A stretch of DNA of 14,103 bases, taken from contig CAJXAU010000014.1 in the NCBI GenBank assembly GCA_913050205.1, positions 1 through 14,103 of the forward strand, written 5' to 3'. The DNA is from an uncultured Verrucomicrobiota bacterium. GTDB taxonomy: Bacteria; Verrucomicrobiota; Verrucomicrobiia; Limisphaerales; UBA1096. Under the pieces are notes generated by a model. The model did not search any database and was not told the origin of the DNA. It saw only the letters and a list, made by a program, of their open reading frames with translations. Positions 1 to 6,609 of the stretch are shown one piece after another; the first letter of the stretch is position 1, and each line of letters opens with the position of its first letter. A program made the translations under genes and the position numbers.

Positions 1-712
1 ACCGATACAAAATGTAAGCCTCGGCCACCTTGAAATGCCCGGCCTTCATCAACTCTTCCTGGACAATGTCCTGGACCTCCTCGATGTGAACGAACGCTTG
101 GCCTCCGTTTTTCACACGGCCGGTCACCGCCTCGGCCACAGCAACAGCCGGCGCACTATCCTTTTGCTGTGAGAGGAACGCCTTGCGAATGGCAATCTCT
201 ATTTTGTTTTGATTCCAACTGACAACCTGATTGTTTCGACGGATCAGCCGAACGCTAATCTTATCATCCGACTGCGGCACCCTCCGGGCCGTGTCAAAAA
301 CCAAGCTCCGGGCAACGTCGTGCGCGTTGTTTTCGATCAACACCCGTTCAATACCACGATGAAATTCGTTTTCAGACAGCCCTCCATTTTCCGCTTGGCC
401 AAGCGCACTTTCGTCAAAACGATCCCCGACAGCGCGCGCCACCTTGGCCACAAAATCCATGTTTTCATTGGTGAAAACGTCCTCTTCGCCCTTGGACAAC
501 AGCAAATTGGCCAAGGCGTTTCCCACCGTGTTGGCTATCTCGGTCAGTCCCACGGTTCGTTCGCCTTCACCGGAATGCAGCCGAACATTTCGCTCGATGG
601 AATCATCACCGGACAGCGCCTCCTCCCAGTTGAATCTCGCGGGTGCTTCCTCTCCGGACGAAAAGCGCTTGATTGCTTCGTCCTCCTCCAAAGTTATTTT
701 ACTGAACGGCAT
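1..712 (-). CDS. nrdA: Ribonucleoside-diphosphate reductase large subunit, N-terminal 237 residues (partial)
   Basis: Large subunit of class I ribonucleotide reductase, which reduces ribonucleotides to deoxyribonucleotides in the cytoplasm. Only the N-terminus is present: the minus-strand frame is open from the ATG at 712-710 to the left edge. Residues about 153-237 form a canonical ATP-cone, the dATP/ATP overall-activity domain: VRLIRRNNQVVSW, then IEIAIRKAF, then IEEVQDIVQEELMKAG and AEAYILYR. Residues about 55-142 resemble a second, degenerate cone (GLSENEFHRGIERVL followed by HDVARSLVFDTAR). The catalytic barrel with its cysteines lies outside the window. The gene starts 33 bases after the nrdB stop, so the two are probably cotranscribed. 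No clear Shine-Dalgarno precedes the ATG. The frame contains one exact CGCTTGGCCAAGCG palindrome (read as ALGQA) and one variant (read as ALAN). Assignment as nrdA rests on the ATP-cone plus the adjacent nrdB. Confidence 0.88.
   Translation of the reverse strand, partial: MPFSKITLEEDEAIKRFSSGEEAPARFNWEEALSGDDSIERNVRLHSGEGERTVGLTEIANTVGNALANLLLSKGEEDVFTNENMDFVAKVARAVGDRFDESALGQAENGGLSENEFHRGIERVLIENNAHDVARSLVFDTARRVPQSDDKISVRLIRRNNQVVSWNQNKIEIAIRKAFLSQQKDSAPAVAVAEAVTGRVKNGGQAFVHIEEVQDIVQEELMKAGHFKVAEAYILYR
392..405. repeat. Palindrome CGCTTGGCCAAGCG, exact copy 1
   Basis: Inside nrdA, read on the coding strand as ALGQA, between the two ATP-cones. Confidence 0.9.
507..515. repeat. Palindrome variant (TTGGCCAAG)
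   Basis: Inside nrdA, read as ALAN. Only the inner octamer and one flanking base are conserved. Confidence 0.6.
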
Positions 713-745
713 GATTGGGTTGCTTGGGGTCTTGTTTTTTTGAAA

Positions 746-1828
746 TTATAATTCGTCGTCGCTGACCATCTCCAACGAAGACGCTTTTTGGTACTCCGTA
801 ACTCGGCCTTCGAAAAAGTTTTGTTCCTTTTTGATGTCCATCATCTCTGCCAGCCACGGGAATGGATTTTGAGCGCCCTGGCTCAGTGGGTCCAAACCCA
901 CGTTCTCAAGTCGGCGATCGGCAATGTAGTCGATATACGCCGAGAACTCTTCCGAGCTGAGGCCAACGGCGTTCACCGGCAGACAATCATTAATGAAATC
1001 CTTCTCCAGTTGAACCGCTTCTTTCATCAAATCGGCCAACTCCTGTTTAAATTCGTCAGTCCATACATCCGGGTTTTCCTTCACGAGATCGACCAGCAAA
1101 TTCCGGAAGACTTCGATGTGATTGGATTCATCCCGTAGCGTGTACCGAAACATCTGACCGATACCCGGGAATTTATTTTGCCGGTACAACGACAGGATCA
1201 TCCCGAACAATCCGTAAAACTGCGTCCCCTCCATGCACTGCCCGAACACAAAAATATTTTTCGCAAGCGCCTGTTTTTCCTCTGTCTTGGAGAGATCCAT
1301 ATCACGCCGCAGCCCACGTGACACACGACTGACAAATTCGTTTTTCCGGACAATCGTTGGCACGTCCTCAAACATCGCCTCGCACTCGTGGGGATTGATG
1401 CCGAGGGAACTGATCATGTAGAGCAACGAGTCGGCGTGAATATTTTCCTCGTGCGCATGACGACCCAGCACCAGTTTCAATTCCGGTGCCGTCACCAATT
1501 CACGTACTACATGCTGCACATTGTCTCCAACGATTCCCTCTGCGGCACTAAAGTAACCGATCCCCATCCGGATGATCCAACGCTCCACATCGCTCAGGTC
1601 ATTGCCTCGCCACTGCTCGATGTCCTTGGCCATGGTGATGTCCTCCGGTTCCCAGTGGTTGGCCTTCATCGCCCGGTAAATATCGTACGCCCACTGGTAC
1701 TTGAGCGGCAATAAATTGAAGGTCATCGTTTGACGACCATTGATGATTCGTTTGGCGGCATACGCCTCCTCCGCCTTGGCCTGATCCAATACGAACTCTT
1801 TGCTGCCTATCTGAAAACTCTTTTCCAT
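746..1828 (-). CDS. nrdB: Ribonucleoside-diphosphate reductase small subunit, radical-Tyr-lacking (class Ic-like)
   Basis: The 360-residue R2 subunit, which houses the dimetal cofactor that starts the radical in NrdA. All six expected ligands are visible: E97 (AAEG), E128 and H131 (EENIH), E200 (CMEG), E234 and H237 (RDESNH). W46 and D233 of the usual electron-transfer path are also present, as is a C-terminal Tyr (Y346 in VTEYQ) that should relay to NrdA. The first ligand is Glu, as in Chlamydia trachomatis R2c, rather than the Asp of E. coli. The radical-Tyr position (four residues after H131) is Leu135, encoded by TTG; the Chlamydia protein has Phe here. From family knowledge this suggests a Mn/Fe-type or other tyrosyl-radical-independent cofactor. 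Similarity to the Chlamydia protein continues through NPFPWLAEMMDIKKE near the C-terminus. The ATG at 1828 follows an AGGCGG-like ribosome binding sequence. It is first in an nrdB-nrdA operon. Confidence 0.95.
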   Translation of the reverse strand: MEKSFQIGSKEFVLDQAKAEEAYAAKRIINGRQTMTFNLLPLKYQWAYDIYRAMKANHWEPEDITMAKDIEQWRGNDLSDVERWIIRMGIGYFSAAEGIVGDNVQHVVRELVTAPELKLVLGRHAHEENIHADSLLYMISSLGINPHECEAMFEDVPTIVRKNEFVSRVSRGLRRDMDLSKTEEKQALAKNIFVFGQCMEGTQFYGLFGMILSLYRQNKFPGIGQMFRYTLRDESNHIEVFRNLLVDLVKENPDVWTDEFKQELADLMKEAVQLEKDFINDCLPVNAVGLSSEEFSAYIDYIADRRLENVGLDPLSQGAQNPFPWLAEMMDIKKEQNFFEGRVTEYQKASSLEMVSDDEL

Positions 1829-1902
1829 TTCCGCCTGTTACCGCTTCAAATTTACCTTCTTTTCCCATTTACGAGCATCTGGAGAGACGCAAAACTTACC
1901 GA

Positions 1903-1918
1903 ACGCAGTATTTTGTGA
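1903..1918. promoter_or_regulatory. NrdR-box-like site 1 (nearest nrdB)
   Basis: Sequence ACGCAGTATTTTGTGA. By my count it matches 12 of 16 positions of the NrdR-box consensus acaCwAtATaTwGtgt. It lies 75 bp upstream of the nrdB start. NrdR is the ATP-cone repressor of nrd operons; its gene is not in the window. Confidence 0.55.
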
Positions 1919-1932
1919 ATAATTCACCAAAA

Positions 1933-1948
1933 ACACTACATTTTGTGG
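1933..1948. promoter_or_regulatory. NrdR-box-like site 2 (best match)
   Basis: Sequence ACACTACATTTTGTGG. It matches 13 of 16 consensus positions. It begins 30 bp from site 1 and 31 bp from site 3, the three-helical-turn spacing known for paired NrdR boxes. This phasing is the strongest argument that the sites are real. Confidence 0.65.
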
Positions 1949-1963
1949 TTAGTCCAAAAAGGG

Positions 1964-1979
1964 ACACAATTTGTAGCAG
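1964..1979. promoter_or_regulatory. NrdR-box-like site 3
   Basis: Sequence ACACAATTTGTAGCAG. It matches 11 of 16 consensus positions, 8 of the 10 in the core, with the right flank degenerate. It begins 31 bp after site 2, on the same helical face. Confidence 0.5.
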
Positions 1980-2154
1980 TTGGCTGTTTGTGCCGTCAAA
2001 GTATTTTTAGCCCGGAATCTGGATTTTTCACGACTTTCTTGTTGGTCGGTTGCCAACACTCTATTCACCGGCCTATTCACCCATTTTCCTACGCTTTGCT
2101 TGCCTGTAATCAGGCTTCACCCCAAGCTCCGGCCACCGGAAAAAATCGCAAAAC

Positions 2155-3126
2155 ATGAATGATAAACACCTGCCCCGCTTGGCCAAGCCCAAGAATTTCA
2201 TCGAAAACAGGCTTTCCCGCCGTCGTTTTTTGGCTCACACCGCAATCGGAACCGCTTGCACAACGGTATCCCCATCCGCCTTGGCCAAGCGCAAATTTAA
2301 ACTGAACTATATTTTATCGTCCTCCATGTACGGTACGCTTTCGCTGGAAGAGATCATTCCCGAGGTGCGAAAAACCGGTGCGACCTCTATTGATATCTGG
2401 CCCCGTGTCCACGGCAACCAACGAGAGCAAATGGAGAAAATGGGGCATGAGGCATTTTCGGCCTTGCTCCGGCGACACAACGTCCGGCTTGGCTGCATCA
2501 CGCGTTACGACTTGGGACCGTTCAAGTTGCAAACTGAAATGAAAACCTGCGCCAAGTTCGCTGGTGATTTACTGATCTGCGGAGGAAGTGGCCCAAGGGG
2601 TTTAAAGGGTGCCGAATTAAAAAAAGCGGTGAAACGATTTGCCGAGCAACTGAAACCCCACGCCGCAGCGGCGGAAGAATCGAAAGTTCGCATCGGAATA
2701 GAAAACCACAGTAGCAACCTAATTAACACACCCGACTCGATGAAGTGGTTAATCGAGTTTTCACCCTCAAAGTCGATTGGCATCGCCATGGCCCCGTACC
2801 ATCTGGAGCCACAGGGGCAGGATGCCAACGACATGGCAAACCTCGTCAAGGCGCTGGGAGATCGATTGCTAATGTTTTACGCCTGGCAACACGGCATGGG
2901 CTGTACGAAGAAACTACCCAAGGCACAGGAACTCCTTCAGATGCCCGGTCGTGGCAAATTGGATTTCACCCCCATACTCAGCGCGCTTCGCTCGATCAAT
3001 TACTCCGGTTACACCTCTATCTTCATGCACCCCGTCCCTCGTGGTATCCCCATCCTTCCCACCGCATCCAAAACCACAGCCGAAATCAACCGAGCCCGTT
3101 CCTACCTTGAGAAGAGCCTGGGGTGA
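2155..3126 (+). CDS. Tat-exported sugar phosphate isomerase/epimerase-like TIM-barrel protein
   Basis: 323 residues. The N-terminus carries a twin-arginine signal: SRRRFLAH at about residues 21-28, then a small-residue hydrophobic stretch ending near SALA (41-44). This points to export across the inner membrane after folding. The mature part reads as a xylose-isomerase-like TIM barrel: EIIPEVRKTGATSIDIWP early, GIENH (E183 and H185 as likely metal-site residues), APYHL (H216), and a C-terminal TSIFMHP segment. The acidic residue usual just before this His (DxxH) appears replaced by Ala213 (AMAPYH), so metal binding may differ or catalysis may be altered. The substrate cannot be told. Two TTGGCCAAGC palindrome variants fall in the non-catalytic N-terminal part (RLAKP, ALAKR). 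A later start nearer the SRRRF motif is possible. A DJ-1-type gene follows 83 bases downstream on the same strand. Confidence 0.8.
   Translation: MNDKHLPRLAKPKNFIENRLSRRRFLAHTAIGTACTTVSPSALAKRKFKLNYILSSSMYGTLSLEEIIPEVRKTGATSIDIWPRVHGNQREQMEKMGHEAFSALLRRHNVRLGCITRYDLGPFKLQTEMKTCAKFAGDLLICGGSGPRGLKGAELKKAVKRFAEQLKPHAAAAEESKVRIGIENHSSNLINTPDSMKWLIEFSPSKSIGIAMAPYHLEPQGQDANDMANLVKALGDRLLMFYAWQHGMGCTKKLPKAQELLQMPGRGKLDFTPILSALRSINYSGYTSIFMHPVPRGIPILPTASKTTAEINRARSYLEKSLG
2176..2189. repeat. Palindrome variant CGCTTGGCCAAGCC
   Basis: One base from exact. Inside the sugar isomerase-like gene before the Tat motif, read as RLAKP. Confidence 0.85.
2279..2291. repeat. Palindrome variant CCTTGGCCAAGCG
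   Basis: Near the signal-peptide cleavage region of the same gene, read as ALAKR; 102 bp from the previous copy. Confidence 0.8.
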
Positions 3127-3178
3127 CCGGGGACGAGAATTATTCTGCGTACCTATTCACGCAATAGGCTTGGAAAAG

Positions 3179-3192
3179 CGCTTGGCCAAAGC
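3179..3192. repeat. Palindrome variant CGCTTGGCCAAAGC
   Basis: Intergenic, just before the DJ-1-type gene. An extra A breaks the right arm. Confidence 0.75.
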
Positions 3193-3209
3193 TTAACTGG
3201 CGTCCAGCC

Positions 3210-3791
3210 ATGAGTGACTCAAAACACAAGGTTCTGATTATTTTTGGGGATGCCGCCGAGACGGTGGACACGATGTACCCCTATTTCCGACTGATCGAGG
3301 GAGGCTACGAACCCGTACTCGCCGCTCCCGAGAAGCGCGAATACCAGATGGTCATGCACCAAGTTAAGCCGGGATGGACAATCACCCGCGAGTGGGAGGG
3401 CTACACAATGCCGGCCGCGATCGCCTTCAAGGACATCAACCCGGAGGAATATCTTGGAATCTTTTACAGCGGAGGCCGTGCGCCGGAGTACATCCGGGAA
3501 GACGAGGATCTCCTCCGCATCACGAAATATTTCTTCGATAAAAACGCGCCCATCGCCAGCGTTTGCCACGGTGTGGAAATCCCTGCCCGTGCGGACTGTG
3601 TTCAGGGAAGGCGAATGGCCACGGTACCCAAGGCCAAGTTCGACCTCGAGGTGTGCGGGGGCACGTTCGTAGATGAACCATGCGTGATCGACGGCAACCT
3701 CATCAGCGGCCGAACTTTTTGGGATCACGGCCACTACATGGGCGCATGGATGAAACTTTTGGATGAAGCACGCGCTGCGTATTCTGACTAG
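3210..3791 (+). CDS. DJ-1/PfpI family protein (type 1 glutamine amidotransferase-like)
   Basis: 193 residues, the usual size for the family. The DJ-1/PfpI fold is recognised from KVLIIFGDAAE at the start (E17, equivalent to the conserved Glu of DJ-1), YLGIFYSGGRAPEYIRED in the middle, and the nucleophile elbow SVCHGVE with C119 and H120. The C-terminal part (LISGRTFWDHGHYMGAWM) completes the sheet. Members act as proteases, deglycases, glyoxalases or redox sensors, and the sequence does not decide between them. No signal peptide is seen, so it is probably cytoplasmic, unlike the exported protein encoded upstream. No Shine-Dalgarno precedes the ATG. A TTGGCCAA palindrome variant lies in the gap just upstream. 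Confidence 0.9.
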   Translation: MSDSKHKVLIIFGDAAETVDTMYPYFRLIEGGYEPVLAAPEKREYQMVMHQVKPGWTITREWEGYTMPAAIAFKDINPEEYLGIFYSGGRAPEYIREDEDLLRITKYFFDKNAPIASVCHGVEIPARADCVQGRRMATVPKAKFDLEVCGGTFVDEPCVIDGNLISGRTFWDHGHYMGAWMKLLDEARAAYSD

Positions 3792-3835
3792 CCAACGAAC
3801 CGCTCCGCCCTGTTCGCGTCTAAATGCCGTAACAT

Positions 3836-3855
3836 TGCATCCCACATGGGATGCA
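3836..3855. terminator. Hairpin between converging genes, possible bidirectional terminator
   Basis: Perfect 8-bp stem with a 4-base loop (TGCATCCC-ACAT-GGGATGCA). It lies 45 bases after the DJ-1-type stop and before the end of the converging PhyH gene. Neither strand has a strong T-run directly after the stem, so intrinsic termination is uncertain. The rest of 3792-4005 shows nothing else clear. Confidence 0.4.
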
Positions 3856-4005
3856 CCCTAAAAAACGGGATTCACCAATCTGGGCAGAAGGCCTTGGGAT
3901 AAATTGAACAACCGTTCACTTTGGGGCGGATATGAATGACGTCTGCGACTTCCATGAAGGCTGAAGACATTTGGATAGCCTAGATCTACACATTGACCGT
4001 GGCTG

Positions 4006-4812
4006 CTAGGGTAATGGAGGGGGCAACTCACGGCCCGGCCTGATGTCCACGTACTTTGAGGCAGCCTCGCCGGCCTCACCCCTCACGAGATATACCGGCA
4101 CCCAATGCTCGTCGGTTTTAACACTTACCGTTCTGGCATTGGCGTAGCGCATTGTATACGCGGCGCGGCGACGGCCGCTGGTGTTCGAGTCACTACCATG
4201 CAGCACAAACGAATCGTGCACCGACATACTCCCGGCAGCCATTTCCAGGCAGACAGCCGCCTTTTCCATTTCAGGAGTGACCTCAACCGTCAGGCCAAGC
4301 AAGTCGTCCGCGCCGGTGCTAATTTTGTCGAGTTCCGGATAACCCTCATGCGTACACGGAATCACCTGCATGCAGCCATTGGCCTGATCCGTGTCATCGA
4401 TCGCCAGCCAGACTGTCGTCACTTCCGTCCCCTGCACACTGTGCCAATACGTGTTGTCCTGATGCCACGCCACCGGCAACCCGTCCCCTGCACGTTTCAC
4501 GATTAGGTGCGACATGATGAGAATCAGGTCCGGACCAAGCACCTGTTCCACAGCATCGAGCACACGCGGGTGCCGACATAGCTCGAGCCAAAAAGAATGT
4601 CGTGGATGCGGCTCGGTCAAGTACTCCGGTCGAGCGTCAACCTCCCGGTTTTCGCCGTCCTTATAAACCACCTGTCGCTTGGGCATGGAGGCAATCAAGT
4701 TGTCCAGTTCGGCTCGGGTGGCATCGATTTCTGCTGAGGAAAGCACATCCCGAAACAGGCAGAATCCCTCCTCGCCGTAGCGGCCCGGATCGGTGTTTGG
4801 AGCGGTAATCAC
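4006..4812 (-). CDS. Phytanoyl-CoA dioxygenase (PhyH) family Fe(II)/2-oxoglutarate oxygenase
   Basis: 268 residues, a full-length PhyH-like cupin oxygenase. It opens with YGEEGFCLFRDVLS, typical of the family N-terminus. The iron site is visible as WHQD (H117, D119) and the distal VLHG (H205). A run of Arg at 214-216 (SGRRRAAYTMRY) supplies the residue expected to bind 2-oxoglutarate. NGCMQVIPCTHEG and AAGSMSVHDSF are also family landmarks. The family hydroxylates lipids, ectoine and many small molecules; the substrate here is unknown. The start is a GTG at 4812-4810: an in-frame TAG lies just upstream and no ATG precedes the conserved YGEEGF. No Shine-Dalgarno is seen. The gene is divergent from the sulfotransferase-like gene, with 97 bases between the starts. 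Confidence 0.9.
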   Translation of the reverse strand: MITAPNTDPGRYGEEGFCLFRDVLSSAEIDATRAELDNLIASMPKRQVVYKDGENREVDARPEYLTEPHPRHSFWLELCRHPRVLDAVEQVLGPDLILIMSHLIVKRAGDGLPVAWHQDNTYWHSVQGTEVTTVWLAIDDTDQANGCMQVIPCTHEGYPELDKISTGADDLLGLTVEVTPEMEKAAVCLEMAAGSMSVHDSFVLHGSDSNTSGRRRAAYTMRYANARTVSVKTDEHWVPVYLVRGEAGEAASKYVDIRPGRELPPPLP

Positions 4813-4909
4813 GGAGGGATGCTACCCGCCGCACCCCGCTTGGCCAAGCGCTTGGCCTGAAAAAACGGATGACATCACCCCTCCAACTCCCTTACTTTCG
4901 CCGCGCTTT
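4813..4909. promoter_or_regulatory. Divergent gap between PhyH and sulfotransferase-like genes
   Basis: A 97-base gap that must hold both promoters. Its only marked feature is an exact CGCTTGGCCAAGCG palindrome (4837-4850) whose last base begins a second half-copy, CTTGGCC. Because both genes start here, the palindrome is placed where it could affect expression, but copies elsewhere are mostly inside genes. Confidence 0.45.
4837..4850. repeat. Palindrome CGCTTGGCCAAGCG, exact copy 2
   Basis: In the divergent gap before the PhyH and sulfotransferase-like genes; a half-copy CTTGGCC follows without a gap. Confidence 0.9.
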
Positions 4910-5656
4910 ATGGGTGACGCCAATTCATCTCCGTTACATCTCGCCATGTGGTGCGGACCACGAAACATCTCCACCGCACTCATGCGGGCATGGGAAAACC
5001 GGCCGGACACGTTCGTGGTCGATGAACCTCTGTATGCGCATTATCTCCGCGAGACCAGATTGCCACATGCCATGGCCGATGAGATCATCGAGCACTACGA
5101 GGATGACTGGGAAAAAGTGGTCGCTTGGCTGACAGGCCCAATCCCCGGAGGCAACGCGGTCTTTTACCAGAAACACATGTGCCACCACATGTTGCCGAAT
5201 ATTCAACTGGACTGGCTTGGCCAAGTGACCAATTGCTTCCTCATCCGCGAGCCACGCGAAATGCTCACCTCTCTGATGAAAAAACTTCCCAACCCAACTC
5301 TTACGGACACCGCCCTGCCTCAGCAACTGCGACTGTTCAATCACGTCCGCGAACTTACCGGCGAAGTGCCACCTGTCATCGACTCGACAGAGGTGCTGCG
5401 TGATCCGCGTGGCATGCTCAGCGCGCTCTGCCAACGGCTTGGCATCAATTTCACCGAGGCCATGCTGGAGTGGCCTCCGGGCAGCCGCGAGTCGGACGGC
5501 ATCTGGGCTCGGCACTGGTATCCCGAGGTGGAAACCACCACCGGTTGGCGGCCTTTCAAACCCAAAGACGTACCGGTCCCGGACGAACTCACTGACGTCC
5601 TCGATGCGTGCAACGAGATTTATCAACAACTACACGCCCACCGCATCACCACTTAA
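4910..5656 (+). CDS. Sulfotransferase-like P-loop protein
   Basis: 248 residues from the ATG at 4910. The frame is open back to 4793, but that extension is low-complexity, crosses the palindrome and the divergent gene start, and comes before the conserved LHLAMWCGPRNIST. GPRNIST (residues 16-22) fits the 5'-phosphosulfate loop of PAPS-dependent sulfotransferases. LIREPREMLTSL (R113, P115, S121) fits the RxPxxxxxS motif that binds the 3'-phosphate. VVDEPLYAHYL (36-46) and the WRPFKP segment are further landmarks. The acceptor is unknown. Only 9 bases separate its stop from the aminotransferase gene, so the two are probably cotranscribed. A palindrome variant falls inside as WLGQV. No Shine-Dalgarno is seen. 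Sulfotransferase activity is inferred from motifs; a non-catalytic or kinase role for the P-loop remains possible. Confidence 0.78.
   Translation: MGDANSSPLHLAMWCGPRNISTALMRAWENRPDTFVVDEPLYAHYLRETRLPHAMADEIIEHYEDDWEKVVAWLTGPIPGGNAVFYQKHMCHHMLPNIQLDWLGQVTNCFLIREPREMLTSLMKKLPNPTLTDTALPQQLRLFNHVRELTGEVPPVIDSTEVLRDPRGMLSALCQRLGINFTEAMLEWPPGSRESDGIWARHWYPEVETTTGWRPFKPKDVPVPDELTDVLDACNEIYQQLHAHRITT
5215..5225. repeat. Palindrome variant GCTTGGCCAAG
   Basis: Inside the sulfotransferase-like gene, read as WLGQV. Confidence 0.75.
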
Positions 5657-5665
5657 TCCAAAATC

Positions 5666-6568
5666 ATGCTTCAAAAGTTTAATGAAAAAAATCGAGATCT
5701 GCTGATTAACATCAACGGCAAACTTCTCCACCGTGACGAAGCCGGAATCAGCCCGTTCGACTCCGTTGTTCAAGGCGGCGATGGAGTCTGGGAAGGGCTT
5801 CGTGTGTATGACGGGAAAATCTTCAGGCTCAATGCACACCTTGATCGGCTCCGTAGCTCGGCGCTCGCGCTCGCCTTCGCCGAGATTCCCTCGCACGAGA
5901 CGATTACCAGCGAGATTAGGCGCACACTCGAAGCCAATGAAATGCGCGATAACGCACACATTCGCCTGACCCTGACACGCGGTGTAAAATTGACCTCGGG
6001 CATGGATCCCCGCCTCAACACCGCCGGACCGACACTCATCGTCCTCGCCGAACACAAGGAACCGGTCTACGACAAAACCGGCCTTAGCCTCATCACATCC
6101 AGCGTACGCCGCCCGTCCCCTGATGTGCTCGACCCAAAAATTCATCACTGCAATCTGATCCAGTCGATCCTCGCTAAGATCGAAGCTACACACGCCGGGG
6201 CGGACGATGCCCTGATGCTTGACCAACGTGGGTTCGTGGCCGAGACCAACGCCACACACCTGTTTATCGTCGAGGGCAACACCATCGTCACCAGTCGATT
6301 GGTTGCCTGCCCCGAGGGAATCACGCGCGATGTCGTGCTGAATCTTTGCCGGCAAAATAAAATCACCCACGAGGTGCGCGACTACTCGTTGACGGAAGTT
6401 TACCGGGCGGACGAAATGTTCTGCACTGGCACAATGGGAGAACTCGCCCCGGTGACGCAGGTCGACGGACGCGCCATCGGCGATGGCAAAATCGGCGCCA
6501 TGACACAGCAACTTTCCGAATTATTTGACCGATGCGTTGCCGCCGAGGCAGAAACGGTCTTGGAATAA
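5666..6568 (+). CDS. Class IV aminotransferase (branched-chain / D-amino acid type)
   Basis: 300 residues, the usual size for PLP fold-type IV enzymes. GDGVWEGLRVYDGKIFRLNAHLDRL near residues 38-62 is the N-terminal family signature. K158 in DPKIHHCN is the expected PLP-binding lysine. GFVAETNATHLF (189-200, with E193) and FCTGTMGELAPV complete the active site. It may transaminate branched-chain amino acids (IlvE type), D-amino acids or aminodeoxychorismate; no residue seen here decides, so no gene symbol is given. It lies 9 bases after the sulfotransferase-like gene, suggesting joint function on an amino acid or its keto acid. No Shine-Dalgarno precedes the ATG. Confidence 0.88.
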   Translation: MLQKFNEKNRDLLININGKLLHRDEAGISPFDSVVQGGDGVWEGLRVYDGKIFRLNAHLDRLRSSALALAFAEIPSHETITSEIRRTLEANEMRDNAHIRLTLTRGVKLTSGMDPRLNTAGPTLIVLAEHKEPVYDKTGLSLITSSVRRPSPDVLDPKIHHCNLIQSILAKIEATHAGADDALMLDQRGFVAETNATHLFIVEGNTIVTSRLVACPEGITRDVVLNLCRQNKITHEVRDYSLTEVYRADEMFCTGTMGELAPVTQVDGRAIGDGKIGAMTQQLSELFDRCVAAEAETVLE

Positions 6569-6609
6569 ACTGTAACTTTCGAGATTCTTTGGTGTACATT
6601 TTTAACGCG

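Larger units (their letters stand above)
1829..2154. promoter_or_regulatory. Divergent intergenic region between nrdB and the sugar isomerase-like gene
   Basis: 326 bases, AT-rich in the middle, presumably carrying divergent promoters. It holds three NrdR-box-like palindromes (listed separately). A small inverted repeat lies at 2102-2115 (GCCTG-TAAT-CAGGC), without a T-run. No confident -35/-10 pair was found on either strand. Short open frames at 1943-2162 show no family features and no good start, so they are not called as genes. Confidence 0.6.

Noticed and set aside
209..751. Plus-strand open frame opposite nrdA
   Set aside because: It is antisense to the ATP-cone region of nrdA, which has clear family motifs; the plus-strand product shows none.
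1943..2162. Two small plus-strand open frames in the nrdB upstream gap
   Set aside because: They overlap the third NrdR-like box, have no ribosome binding site and no recognisable protein features.
3858..4079. Minus-strand 73-codon frame at the PhyH 3' end
   Set aside because: It overlaps the PhyH C-terminus in another frame, has a low-complexity product and no start signal.
4793..4909. Longer N-terminus for the sulfotransferase-like protein
   Set aside because: The extension is Pro-rich and unconserved in look, crosses the palindrome and overlaps the divergent GTG start; family similarity starts after the ATG at 4910.
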